62,792 nt of DNA from Mesorhizobium carmichaelinearum (GCF_900199455.1 NZ_FZQR01000029.1:1-62792); one strand, 5' to 3'. Shown: positions 45,046-53,820, counted from the first letter of the stretch. Program-made: numbers and translations. The notes: generated by a model from the letters alone, not told the origin.

Positions 45046-45870
45046 CTATTTGACGGCCCCGAGCGCCAGGCCCCGGACGAGGTAGCGCTGCAGCCAGATG
45101 AACAGGATCGCCACCGGCAGCGTCGCCAGCAGCGTCGCCGCCATGACGTGATGCCATTCGATCGTGTAGCGGCCGGCGACGAGAGAAAAGACCTGGATCG
45201 GCAGCGTGTAGCTCTCCTGGCTGCGCAGCATGGTGAGCGCCACGACGAACTCGTTCCAGGCGTTGATGAAGGTGAAGATCGCGGTCACCGCGATCGCCGG
45301 CAGGCAGAGCGGCAGGAAGACTTTTCTGAGCGTCAGCCAGCGGCCGGCGCCCTCCATCCAGGCGGCCTCTTCGAGGTCGCGCGGAATGGTGTCGAAATAG
45401 CTCTGCAGCATCCACACGGTGAAGGCGACGTTGAAGGCCATGTAGATGAAACCGAGCGCGGTGGTCGATTCGACCAGCCCCCAGGCGGCCATCAACCGGA
45501 ACAGGCCGAGCACCAGCACGATCGGCGAGATCATCTGCGAGATCAGCAGGAACTGGCGGAAGGCGCCATAGCCGGCAAAGCGAAAGCGCGACATAGCATA
45601 GGCTGCCGGCACCGAGATCAGGATGGCGCCGACCGTCGCGATGATCGAAACATAGAGCGAATTGGCCAGCGCCTGGCCGAAGCCGGTCGCCACCCACATA
45701 TCGGCAAAATTCGACCAGCGGAACTCGCTCGGCCACCATGTCGGCGACAGCACCTCTTGCCGCGGCTTGACCGCGGTCAGGAACATCACCGCGAAGGGAA
45801 AGAGCGTCACAACGATCAAAGGTGCCAAAAGCAGCCAGGCGATGACGGTGCGTTTGAGCTTGCTCGTCAT
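45046..45870 (-). CDS. Carbohydrate-type ABC transporter permease (MalG-like)
   Basis: A 274-residue inner-membrane protein with six helices. The EAA loop that contacts the ATPase reads EAAWMEGAGRWLTLRKVFLP. SRFRFAGYGAFRQFLL is typical of MalG/UgpE-type permeases. It overlaps the MalF-like permease gene by 4 bases (ATGA) and forms its heterodimer partner. Confidence 0.93.
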   Translation of the reverse strand: MTSKLKRTVIAWLLLAPLIVVTLFPFAVMFLTAVKPRQEVLSPTWWPSEFRWSNFADMWVATGFGQALANSLYVSIIATVGAILISVPAAYAMSRFRFAGYGAFRQFLLISQMISPIVLVLGLFRLMAAWGLVESTTALGFIYMAFNVAFTVWMLQSYFDTIPRDLEEAAWMEGAGRWLTLRKVFLPLCLPAIAVTAIFTFINAWNEFVVALTMLRSQESYTLPIQVFSLVAGRYTIEWHHVMAATLLATLPVAILFIWLQRYLVRGLALGAVK

Positions 45871-46736
45871 GCCCGCTGCTCCCGCATCGCCAGGCGCACA
45901 TAGATCATGGTGAAGACCAGCAATATGACGAACATCACCAGCGACACCGCCGAGGCCTCGCCCAGCTTGCCGATGCGGAAGGCGAGCTTGTAAAGGTGGG
46001 TGACAAGGATGTCGGTCGAGTTGGCCGGCCCGCCCTGCGTCATCACCCAGATGATGGGGAAGGAATTGAAGACGTAGATGGTGTTGAGCACGATGGCGAT
46101 GTTGATGAACGGTTTCAGCAGCGGAAAGGTGATCTCGCGGAACTGCTGCAGCGGTGTCGCCCCTTCAAGTGCCGCCGCCTCGTAGAGATCGTCCGGGATC
46201 GACGACAGGCCGCCGAGGAAGATCGTCGTCGTGAACGGCACCGTCACCAATATGCCGATCAACACCTGCATCGGGAACGCCGTCTCGGCGCTGGCCAGCC
46301 ACTGGATGTTGTGGTCGATCAGGCCGAGGCCGAGCAGCGCCGAATTCAGCATGCCGCTTTCGCCGCTCAGCGCCCAGCGCCAGACCACCGCCGTCATGGT
46401 CAGCGACACCGCCCAGGGCAGCATGATGATGACGCGAGCCAGGCCACGGCCGTAGAAATCGGTGTTGAGGATCATCGCCACCGGCACCGACAAAAGCAAC
46501 GCGCCGCCGACCACCAGCACGGTCCACAGGCCGGTGCGCCAGAGTGCGGCAACGAAATCGGGATCGGCGGCGAGTGCCGCGAAATTGGTGAGCCCGCTGA
46601 ACTCGCGCAACTGGCCGAAACGGTTGACGTCATGCGTCGAGATCTGGATCAGGTCCCAGACCGGCCAGAAGATGACGACCGCCGCCAGGAACAGGCTGGG
46701 CAAGGTCAGGAGATAGGGCAAGAAACGATTTTGCAT
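45867..46736 (-). CDS. Carbohydrate-type ABC transporter permease (MalF-like)
   Basis: A 289-residue inner-membrane protein; the EAA loop is EAAALEGATPLQQFREITFP. Six helices are visible, starting FLPYLLTLPSLFLAAVVIF. It lies downstream of the binding-protein gene beyond a 455-base region filled with palindromes. Confidence 0.93.
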   Translation of the reverse strand: MQNRFLPYLLTLPSLFLAAVVIFWPVWDLIQISTHDVNRFGQLREFSGLTNFAALAADPDFVAALWRTGLWTVLVVGGALLLSVPVAMILNTDFYGRGLARVIIMLPWAVSLTMTAVVWRWALSGESGMLNSALLGLGLIDHNIQWLASAETAFPMQVLIGILVTVPFTTTIFLGGLSSIPDDLYEAAALEGATPLQQFREITFPLLKPFINIAIVLNTIYVFNSFPIIWVMTQGGPANSTDILVTHLYKLAFRIGKLGEASAVSLVMFVILLVFTMIYVRLAMREQRA

Positions 46737-46847
46737 CGGCTGGTTTGTACCGCGTTGCGAGGCATCCGTAGCGCGCTGGCTTGCCAGCTAGGCTAATACT
46801 CACTTGTTCTTTTTAGGCGCTCAGTTTCAAACTCTTTCCCGGCGTTT

Positions 46848-47028
46848 GCGCCGCCCCTCACCTGCCTGCCGGCATCCTCTCCCCGTATAGTGACGGGGAG
46901 AGGGGCGCTTCCATCACTGCCTTCGCCAATGGCCAACGTCCCAAGAAGGGCGCCGAGGTCGCGGCCAGCCCTTTCTCCCCGTCACTATACGGGGAGAAAT
47001 GCCCGGCAGGGCAATGAGGGGTGGCGCC
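46848..47028. repeat. Large imperfect inverted repeat between binding-protein and permease genes
   Basis: The left arm (46848-46898) and right arm (46977-47028) are mutual reverse complements over roughly 50 bases with a few differences. The innermost 18 bases of each arm (CTCCCCGTATAGTGACGG and its complement) are identical. A spacer of about 78 bases separates them. The structure resembles a miniature mobile or palindromic element. Confidence 0.85.
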
Positions 47029-47117
47029 AACGTTGGCGATTTATCCTTTGTCCGGAGTGATTGCCTTGTCGGCCTTCACCATTCTCTCGGGAGTCGTTGC
47101 ATGCTTCTTCCAAGGGA

Positions 47118-47151
47118 GTGGCGCGCCCCGCCTGAGTCTGGGGCGCGCCAC
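47118..47151. terminator. Perfect 12-bp intra-operon hairpin after the binding-protein gene
   Basis: GTGGCGCGCCCC (47118-47129) pairs perfectly with GGGGCGCGCCAC (47140-47151) around a 10-base loop. It has no T-run, so it fits an mRNA-stabilising or attenuating stem better than a simple terminator. It would let the binding protein be made in excess over the permeases. Confidence 0.75.
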
Positions 47152-47171
47152 GGGGCGCAGGGAGATACGCC

Positions 47172-47211
47172 CTATTTCTTGAGCACGGCCCCTACTTCTT
47201 CAACACGGCGT
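47172..47211. repeat. Imperfect 20-bp tandem duplication over the binding-protein stop
   Basis: Two successive 20-base copies (47172-47191 and 47192-47211 in register) share CTA-TTCTT-A-CACGGC and include the minus-strand stop plus the preceding Lys-Lys codons. The outer copy lies just beyond the stop. Confidence 0.7.
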
Positions 47212-48424
47212 TGGCCTTGGCCGCCGCGTCCTTCAGACCTGCCTCAGGGTCGCCGCCGAGATAGATCTTCTGCATGGCGTCCGAGGTGATCTGGGCGACT
47301 TCTTCCCAGCCCGGAATGACCGGCGCGAAGCGGGCGTCGGGCAACAGTGCGGTGAAGGCGGCGAGATCGGCATTGTTGACGTAATAATCCATCTTGGCCT
47401 CTTCCTTGTTCACCGGCAGGAAGCCTTCACCTTGCGTGAACTTGGCGCGCTGCTCCGTGGTGAACAGGAAGTCCATCAGCTTCCACGCCTCATCCTTGTT
47501 CTTGGAGTTCTTGAACATGATCATGGAGTCGGTGACGCCATAGGTGCCGCGCGCGCCGGTCGGGCCGGCCGGAATGGCTGCCACACCGTATTTCAGCTTC
47601 GGTGCCTCATCCTTGATCTGGTTGGACAGGAAGGGCGCGGTGATCATCATGCCGACCTTGCCCTGCTTGAACAGGTTCTGCACGTCCTCGCGGTTGTTGG
47701 AGGTGACGCCCGGCTCGGTCAGCCCCTCGTCGATCATCGACTTGTAGAGCTTGGCGGCCTCGAGCGCGCCCGGCGTGCCGAGGCCTGACGTGCCATCCTT
47801 GTTGAGGATCTCGGTGCCCTGCGACCACATGGCGTAGTAGTAATAGACGTCGGTCTCGATCTCCTTGCCCTGCAGGCCGAAGCCGAAGGCGCCGGTTCCC
47901 AGCGCCTTGATCTTGCGGGCATCGTCCTGCAGCTCGGTCCAGGTTGCCGGCGGCTTGGCGATGCCGGCCTTCTCGAACAGCTCCTTGTTGTAATACATGG
48001 CGCGCGCCGAGGCCGCGATCGGCAGGCCGTAGGTCTTGCCGCTCATGATCGAGGGCGACAGGAAGGTGTCGATGAAGCGGCCCTTGAAGTCAGGCGTGAT
48101 GTAGCCGTCGAGCGGCTCGGCGACGTCCTGCTGGACGAAGTCGATCAGCCAGCGCGTGCCGATGATCGAGAGATCCGCGTTGGTGCCGGCGGTGATGTCG
48201 GTGGTCAGCTTCTGCAAGAGCACGTCCCACGGCACGATTTCGAACTTGACGGTGATGCCGGGGTTCTTGGCTTCGAATTCCTTCTTGACCTCTTCGAAAT
48301 AGGGGCCGGTCTTGGCGCTGTATTCGGCGACGGTGACGCGCACTTCACCCGCATTCGCCTGCGCCGCGAAGGCCAGCATGCTCATTCCGGCCATAAGGCC
48401 GACAGTCCATTTGGCAAGGCTCAT
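47192..48424 (-). CDS. ABC transporter substrate-binding protein (sugar type)
   Basis: A 410-residue periplasmic protein of the MalE/UgpB type. The signal peptide ends near AAQANAGE (residues about 1-25). The family segments AAKLYKSMIDEG and EEQRAKF-like FTTEQRAKFTQGEGFLP are present. It heads the minus-strand operon with two permeases and an M81 peptidase. The ligand is unknown. GGGAGAGA precedes ATG 48424. Confidence 0.93.
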   Translation of the reverse strand: MSLAKWTVGLMAGMSMLAFAAQANAGEVRVTVAEYSAKTGPYFEEVKKEFEAKNPGITVKFEIVPWDVLLQKLTTDITAGTNADLSIIGTRWLIDFVQQDVAEPLDGYITPDFKGRFIDTFLSPSIMSGKTYGLPIAASARAMYYNKELFEKAGIAKPPATWTELQDDARKIKALGTGAFGFGLQGKEIETDVYYYYAMWSQGTEILNKDGTSGLGTPGALEAAKLYKSMIDEGLTEPGVTSNNREDVQNLFKQGKVGMMITAPFLSNQIKDEAPKLKYGVAAIPAGPTGARGTYGVTDSMIMFKNSKNKDEAWKLMDFLFTTEQRAKFTQGEGFLPVNKEEAKMDYYVNNADLAAFTALLPDARFAPVIPGWEEVAQITSDAMQKIYLGGDPEAGLKDAAAKANAVLKK

Positions 48425-48606
48425 CTGATCTCTCCCATTTGTTCCGCGCATTTGCGCTCCTTGTGCCGATGGCGGACACAAGATTTATGTGACTTTCCTA
48501 CATTATCGAGGAATTCCCGGCATGCAAGCAGATTATCATGTTGCTTAATTACATTCTTTTCAGTAGCCTACCGGCATCTGCCTGACCTGTGGGAGGAGCA
48601 AGCGCC
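48425..48606. promoter_or_regulatory. Divergent promoter region of the ABC/SDR locus
   Basis: 182 bases separating the binding-protein start from the SDR start. Two 15-base TGT-N9-ACA sites (48488-48502 and 48539-48553), agreeing at 10 positions, lie 51 bases centre to centre. They are candidates for binding the RpiR regulator encoded downstream. This is inference only. Confidence 0.4.
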
Positions 48607-49377
48607 GTGGTTTCGAAAGCCGAATTCGAAGGCCGCACTGTCGTCATCACCGGTGCCGGCGGCGGCCTTGGCTCGGCGATCGTAGCGCTGCTGGCCGGAA
48701 GGGGCGCCCGGGTGGTCGGCTGCGACCAGTCCGAGGAGGCGCTGGCCAGCCCGCACCTTGCCTCGCGCCATGTCTTCAACCTTCTCGACCGGTCTTCGAT
48801 CGAGGCGGGAATAGCCGCTGTGCTGGACAAGGACGGCGTGCCCGACATCCTGATCAACAATGCCGGCTGGACACGCGCCGAGACGATTTCCGCGCTCAAC
48901 GCCGACAGGATCGAGCACGAGCTCGACCTCAATCTGACCGGGGTGATGACTTTCGCCGACCCTATTGCGAAGGCGATGGCCGCGCGCGGTTCGGGCAGCG
49001 TCGTCTTCATCTCCTCCGTCAACGCCATCGCGCATTTCGGCAACCCCGCCTATGCCGCGGCCAAGGCTGGCATCAACGCCTATGCCAAATCGATCGCCGT
49101 CGAGCTCGGCCGCAGCGGCGTGCGCGCCAATGTCGTCTGCCCCGGATCGATCCGCACCGCTGCCTGGGACCATCGCCTGGCCAAGGATCCGGAGATCCTC
49201 GGCAAGCTCAAGCGGCTCTATCCGCTCGGCCGCATCGTCAATGCCTCGGAAGTGGCCGAAGCCGTGGCTTTCCTTGCCTCGGACCGCGCATCGGGCGTAA
49301 CAGGCGTGGTGATGCCCGTGGATGCCGGGCTGACCGCCGGCTGCCTGCCATTCATCGACGATATATTGGGAGCGTGA
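48607..49377 (+). CDS. SDR family oxidoreductase
   Basis: A 256-residue Rossmann-fold NAD(P)-dependent dehydrogenase. The cofactor loop TGAGGGLG is at about residues 14-21, NNAG is in strand 4, and the catalytic motif is AYAAAK (YxxxK). GGGAGGA before the GTG at 48607 decides the start. It is cotranscribed with the ABC ATPase and RpiR genes, so it probably acts on the imported compound. Confidence 0.9.
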   Translation: MVSKAEFEGRTVVITGAGGGLGSAIVALLAGRGARVVGCDQSEEALASPHLASRHVFNLLDRSSIEAGIAAVLDKDGVPDILINNAGWTRAETISALNADRIEHELDLNLTGVMTFADPIAKAMAARGSGSVVFISSVNAIAHFGNPAYAAAKAGINAYAKSIAVELGRSGVRANVVCPGSIRTAAWDHRLAKDPEILGKLKRLYPLGRIVNASEVAEAVAFLASDRASGVTGVVMPVDAGLTAGCLPFIDDILGA

Positions 49378-49379
49378 CC

Positions 49380-50447
49380 ATGACCGACGTCCTGTTTCGC
49401 AACCTGTCGAAATCCTTCGGCCAACACAAGATCCTCGAGAACATCGATCTCGATATCAAGACAGGCGAGTTTGTGGTGCTGGTCGGCCCGTCCGGCTGCG
49501 GCAAATCCACCTTGTTGCGTATGCTGGCCGGCCTGGAGACAATCACATCAGGCGATCTTCTCATCGGCGGCACACGCGCCAATGATTTGCCGCCGCAGCA
49601 GCGCAACATCGCCATGGTGTTCCAGTCCTATGCGCTGTTCCCGCATCTGAAAGCCTCGGACAATATCGGCTTCGGCCCGAAGATCCGTGGCGAGAACCGC
49701 GCCGCGATCGACGACAAGGTCAAGAAGGCGTCCGGCGTGCTCAACCTGTTCTCCTACCTCGACCGCTACCCGCGCCAGCTGTCGGGCGGCCAGCGTCAGC
49801 GTGTCGCCATGGGCCGCGCCATCGTGCGCGAACCCTCGGTGTTCCTGTTCGACGAGCCGCTCAGCAATCTCGACGCGCAATTGCGCGTGCAGATGCGCAC
49901 CGAGATCAAGGCGCTGCACCAGCGGCTGAAATCGACCATCGTCTACGTCACCCACGACCAGATCGAAGCCATGACCATGGCCGACCGCATCGTCGTGATG
50001 GACCGCGGCCGGATCCAGCAGGTCGGCGCGCCGCTCGAGCTTTACGACCGGCCGGCCAACAAATTCGTCGCCGGCTTCCTCGGCTCGCCGTCGATGAGTT
50101 TTGTCTCCGGGGCTCTCAAGGCAACGTCTGAAAAAACCTGGTTCGAATCGGCCGGTGGCGGGCGGCTTGCGCTTGCCGGCAAGGCGGTGCCGGCGGACAG
50201 TGCCGTGGAGGCTGGCATCCGGCCCGAGCACTTCATCATCGGCGCGGCCGCCGACGCCATGGCGCTCAAGGTGGATGTCGTCGAGCCGACCGGCTCCGAA
50301 ACCCATGTCTATGGCGCGATCGGCACGGATACGGTACGCGCCGTGTTCCGCGACAGGGTACCGGTCAGGCCAGGCGACCTGCTGCCGGTCTCGGTCGATC
50401 CCGGCAACATCCATCTGTTCGACAAGACGACCGGCCTGCCGCTATAA
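49380..50447 (+). CDS. ABC transporter ATP-binding protein (MalK/UgpC type)
   Basis: A 355-residue ATPase. Walker A is GPSGCGKST (residues 36-44), signature LSGGQRQR near 135, Walker B VFLFDEPLSNLD, H-loop VYVTHDQIEAMT. The C-terminal OB/TOBE domain is that of carbohydrate importers. It completes the importer with the divergent permease and binding-protein genes. ATG 49380 follows GGGAG; the SDR stop is 2 bases upstream. Confidence 0.95.
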   Translation: MTDVLFRNLSKSFGQHKILENIDLDIKTGEFVVLVGPSGCGKSTLLRMLAGLETITSGDLLIGGTRANDLPPQQRNIAMVFQSYALFPHLKASDNIGFGPKIRGENRAAIDDKVKKASGVLNLFSYLDRYPRQLSGGQRQRVAMGRAIVREPSVFLFDEPLSNLDAQLRVQMRTEIKALHQRLKSTIVYVTHDQIEAMTMADRIVVMDRGRIQQVGAPLELYDRPANKFVAGFLGSPSMSFVSGALKATSEKTWFESAGGGRLALAGKAVPADSAVEAGIRPEHFIIGAAADAMALKVDVVEPTGSETHVYGAIGTDTVRAVFRDRVPVRPGDLLPVSVDPGNIHLFDKTTGLPL

Positions 50448-50492
50448 CGCCTACCCCTGCGAAGGCAATGGCATGAATACGAAGCGACAAAC

Positions 50493-51374
50493 ATGAAGAC
50501 GCCGGCCGACATCATCACGCGGCTGCAGTTGATGTCGCAGGACGGCACCAAGTCGGATCGCCGGCTGGCCAGCCTTGTGCTCTCCGATCTCGATTTCGCT
50601 TCCAAGGCTGCCATCTCCGAGATCGCCGCGCGCGTCGGCGTCAGCGAACCGACGGTCACCCGCTTCTGCCGCAACCTCGGCTGCGAGGGCCTGCGCGATT
50701 TCAAATTCTATCTGGCGCAGGCCATCGCCATCGGCGGCCAGTATCTGTCGCCCGAACCACTGAGCCGCGATGCGCGTGAGCAGCGCATCGCCTCGGCCAT
50801 CACCGAAGCGGCGATCTCGGCCATCCAGCGTGCCAGCGAGAATCTTGACATGACGACGCTGGTCGCTGTCGCCGAGCGGCTTGCGACGTCAGGCAATGTG
50901 CTGTGCATCGGCTCCGGCGGCATCTCCTCGATGATGGCGACCGAGATGCAGAACCGGCTGTTCCGGCTCGGCCTGCCGGTGCTGGCGCAGATCGACGGCC
51001 AGTTGCAGCGCATGTACGCCGCCGTCGCCACTCCGGACACAACCGTGGTCGCTTTTTCGGTGTCCGGCTATGCGCGCTCGGTCATCGAGGCGGTGCAGGT
51101 CGCGCAGCAATATGGCGCCACCACGGTCGCCATCACCGCGCCCGATTCGGCACTGGCCAAGGCCGCCGACACGGTCATCCATTTGCAACCGCTCGAGGAC
51201 GGCAACATCTACAAGCCGACATCGTCGCGCTACGCGCTGCTGGCGATCGTCGACATGATCGTGACATCGGTTGCCGAAACGCGCGGCCCCAAGGTGCTGG
51301 AGAATTTGCGCCGCATCAAGCAGAGCGTGAACACGCTGAAGGTCGACGATCCAAGGCTGCCGCTGGGGGATTGA
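50493..51374 (+). CDS. MurR/RpiR family transcriptional regulator
   Basis: 293 residues: an N-terminal HTH_6 domain (residues about 1-80; ISEIAARVGVSEPTVTRFCRNLG) and a C-terminal SIS domain (from about 125; CIGSGGISSMMATEMQ, VAFSVSGYARSVIEAV) that binds phosphosugars in this family. It is probably the local regulator of the adjoining importer and SDR. Confidence 0.93.
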   Translation: MKTPADIITRLQLMSQDGTKSDRRLASLVLSDLDFASKAAISEIAARVGVSEPTVTRFCRNLGCEGLRDFKFYLAQAIAIGGQYLSPEPLSRDAREQRIASAITEAAISAIQRASENLDMTTLVAVAERLATSGNVLCIGSGGISSMMATEMQNRLFRLGLPVLAQIDGQLQRMYAAVATPDTTVVAFSVSGYARSVIEAVQVAQQYGATTVAITAPDSALAKAADTVIHLQPLEDGNIYKPTSSRYALLAIVDMIVTSVAETRGPKVLENLRRIKQSVNTLKVDDPRLPLGD

Positions 51375-51394
51375 GGGCCGGCGCCGAAGCTGCT

Positions 51395-51455
51395 GATCTC
51401 CCCCCTTGTGGGGGAGATGTCCGGCAGGACAGAGGGGGGCGCTGTCCCGCCGACA
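51395..51455. repeat. Single arm of the GC-rich palindromic repeat
   Basis: Matches the left arm of the 43370-43429 element with few changes. It lies between the rpiR-type gene and the convergent DUF167 gene, and it includes a CTCCCCC/GGGGGAG hairpin. Confidence 0.8.
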
Positions 51456-51492
51456 TTTCAGGTTCGGAGTTGCCACCGCACCGGATTGCGGA

Positions 51493-51813
51493 TCAGCCAA
51501 GCGCCTCAACGCGCTGCGCCAGCACCTTCGGATCGCCCGCGACACGCAGCGTCTTCAGCCGGGCCGTGCCGCCCGCGATGACCGAGACCGCCGACGCCGG
51601 CACACCCAGCGCCTTGGCGACCAGTCTCTCCAGCGCTTGATTGGCCGCGCCGTTTTCCGGCACGGCACGGACCCGCGCCTTGAGATGGCTACGACCGTCC
51701 GCCGATGTTTCGGCGCCCTCAAACCTGTCCACGGAAGATTTTGGTGTCAGCCGCACGAACAGGTGGATGCCGTTCTCGCGCAGACGAAAGAAACAGCCGG
51801 TCCCTTGACTCAA
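51493..51813 (-). CDS. DUF167 (YggU-like) protein
   Basis: A 106-residue YggU family protein (HLFVRLTPKSSVDRF, KARVRAVPENGAANQAL). The family is uncharacterised but widely conserved and usually adjacent to yggT, as here. Its ATG overlaps the yggT-like stop by 4 bases. Confidence 0.9.
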   Translation of the reverse strand: MSQGTGCFFRLRENGIHLFVRLTPKSSVDRFEGAETSADGRSHLKARVRAVPENGAANQALERLVAKALGVPASAVSVIAGGTARLKTLRVAGDPKVLAQRVEALG

Positions 51814-52112
51814 ATGGGGCCGATGCCGAATAGCGGCTGGACACTCGTATTCAAGAACACGCCGATAAAAGTTAGCGCCAACAGCACGATGATCGGCGAG
51901 ATATCGACTCCGCCAAGGTCGGGCAGGAAGCGACGGATCGGTCGCAGCACCGGCTCAGTCAGCCGATAGAACATAGTGCCGAGGGAATTGACGAACTGGT
52001 TCCGCGAATTGACAACGTTGAAGGCGTAGAGCCACGAGAAGATAGCGGCGCCAACCACGATCCACCAATAGATACTTATCGCTGCGTGCAGCGTGTAAAA
52101 AACAGCGTACAT
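51810..52112 (-). CDS. YggT family membrane protein
   Basis: A 100-residue inner-membrane protein with two hydrophobic regions and the YggT motif TEPVLRPIRRFLPDLGGVDISP. YggT proteins are linked to osmotic tolerance and FtsZ-ring or cell-envelope functions in some bacteria. The ATG at 52112 has GGAGCAAC upstream. It forms a coupled pair with DUF167. Confidence 0.9.
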   Translation of the reverse strand: MYAVFYTLHAAISIYWWIVVGAAIFSWLYAFNVVNSRNQFVNSLGTMFYRLTEPVLRPIRRFLPDLGGVDISPIIVLLALTFIGVFLNTSVQPLFGIGPI

Positions 52113-52259
52113 CCGTTGCTCCTTGCAGTTGCCGACATGTAGCCATTGCGCGCCAAACCGGCAAGGGCCGCCGGCCGGCGCGCCGGCAACAGGGAATTTC
52201 GGCAAAACGCCGCCTTGACAGAAATCCGCCGCGCCCGATAAATGCGCCATCCGTTGGAC

Positions 52260-52335
<76 letters not shown>

Positions 52336-52664
52336 TCGGAACAATCGGTTTCTCGCCTTTCTGCTGCGCCACCAGGGCGCAAGCACGATCCGATGCACCG
52401 CGATGCGGCGTTCGGCGCCAAAGTCCCCCCAGAAAAAGCCATAGGCGATTTCGCCATATCCGCGGCAAGGCAGTTGTCAATTGGACTTATGGCGATGGCC
52501 GCTGCCGGAATCGGCGCTATTTTTTTTGAAAGCCGTCCCATTAGACTGGCGTTCTCAAATCAGTTTTTCCTGTGTGTTGTGACAAGGCGTTTCGGCGGGG
52601 GCGACCGAAGGCGCTATATGGATTCCTGAGTCGAAATGAAGAATTCGCCTGTGAAAGCAAAGAC
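52336..52664. other. Intergenic region tRNA-Ala to HTH regulator
   Basis: About 330 bases without a recognised gene. I did not find a copy of the tRNA 3' end downstream, so there is no evidence that the following accessory genes are an integrated island at this tRNA. Confidence 0.5.
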
Positions 52665-53414
52665 GTGTCCATTCGCGAGAACCTCGCTGCAAATCTCAGA
52701 CGGCTCTGCAAGGACCATGCCTCCGTTAGCGCGGTATGCCGTGAGTTGGGTATCAACCGCACGCAGTTCGAGCGTTACCTGCAGGGGCAGACCGTTCCGA
52801 ACAAAGCCACTGCCAAGCTGATCTGCGACTACTTCCGCATCGACGAGGCCGAACTCTACCAGGACCCTGGGACCCCCGAGCCCAGGGATCCCGGCCTGCC
52901 GCCGATTTCCGAAAGCCTGTTCAACCAGATGATCCGCCCACCCGCCCCATCGATCGCGGGCGGCACCTATTTCACCTACTTTTCGATCCCGACCCGTTCC
53001 GACCTTTTGATGCGGTCGGTGACCTTCGTGCGGCGCGAGGCCGAACTGGTCACATTCCGCAGGGTGACCGGATGGTCGGAGCGCCGTGGCTCGACATGGG
53101 CGCGGGCACGCGGCAACCACTATGGCGTGGCGATCTCACGCCTGAACTGGATCTATTTCAGCGGCGTCAACCGCCGCCAGACCGGCGAACCGTCGCTAAT
53201 CTCCGTGCAGTGGGCGCCCATCTCCGAACCGGTGCTGACGGGCAAGGCCATGCTTCTGACCGAGGCTGGGCCGGCATTCGTATCGGTTATCATGCGGCAG
53301 GATATGTCCGGTATCCGGCCACGCCATGCGATCCGCATGGCGCATGTCATCAAGCTTGACGACCCGGGCATCGATCAGCTCGTCGTCAGCCTTGCCCGGG
53401 ACGGGCTGGGCTAG
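52665..53414 (+). CDS. XRE-type helix-turn-helix regulator
   Basis: About 249 residues. The N-terminal Cro/C1-type HTH reads SVSAVCRELGINRTQFERYLQ, followed by a roughly 160-residue C-terminal domain (from FTYFSIPTRSDLLMRS) that I do not recognise, perhaps a sensory domain. I prefer the GTG at 52665; an upstream GTG at 52572 is also open, and neither has a strong ribosome binding site. It lies directly upstream of the peptide/SagB locus on the same strand and is the natural candidate for its regulator. Confidence 0.75.
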   Translation: MSIRENLAANLRRLCKDHASVSAVCRELGINRTQFERYLQGQTVPNKATAKLICDYFRIDEAELYQDPGTPEPRDPGLPPISESLFNQMIRPPAPSIAGGTYFTYFSIPTRSDLLMRSVTFVRREAELVTFRRVTGWSERRGSTWARARGNHYGVAISRLNWIYFSGVNRRQTGEPSLISVQWAPISEPVLTGKAMLLTEAGPAFVSVIMRQDMSGIRPRHAIRMAHVIKLDDPGIDQLVVSLARDGLG

Positions 53415-53658
53415 CGGATCGGTTACGCTAAATAAGAATAAGATTATCCCGAAAAAGCGTATGCTAGCGATTGCCTACTCCATATTTGAGCAAAATCGAT
53501 TTTTTAGACTTTACCACCAAGAAAGATATTTTAGATCACGTTGGCTTTACTACAATTTTAACAAACCATTAACTCTTTCGACCTTACCTTTCTTCATGCG
53601 GATCCCGCTGTGGGGATCTTTCAACAGATCCCATTGGGGGGTCGGGAAAGGGACGAAA
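53415..53658 (+). promoter_or_regulatory. AT-rich leader with competing hairpins upstream of the 31-residue peptide gene
   Basis: 53461-53580 contains 40 G/C of 120, far below the surrounding genes. From 53601 to 53643 four 6-base arms alternate: GATCCC (53601-53606), GGGATC (53613-53618), GATCCC (53627-53632) and GGGGTC (53638-53643). Arm 2 can pair with arm 1 or 3, and arm 4 with arm 3 or 1, ending at the ribosome binding site. This geometry suits an attenuator or translational switch. Confidence 0.6.
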
Positions 53659-53754
53659 ATGGCCAAGAAAGTGAACAATGCCCCGAAGCTGACGGTTGCC
53701 GCGGGCACGCAGACCGTCTTCTTCTCGCAGGGCATGCACTACAACAAGCGCTGA
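53659..53754 (+). CDS. 31-residue peptide, candidate precursor of a modified peptide
   Basis: The ATG at 53659 has GGAAAGGGA 5-6 bases upstream. The product begins MAKKVNNAPKLTVAAGTQT and ends FFSQGMHYNKR. It has a basic N-terminal part, no Cys and no signal peptide. The size and position directly before a SagB-like flavoenzyme are those of a RiPP precursor, but no known precursor family is recognised. It is supported by reading frame, ribosome binding site and context only. Confidence 0.6.
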   Translation: MAKKVNNAPKLTVAAGTQTVFFSQGMHYNKR

Positions 53755-53820
53755 AGTCGTTCGGCGCCGGTGGGCTCTTCGCTTGTCGGCGCCTCACACT
53801 CACAAACGGCATTCAGCATC

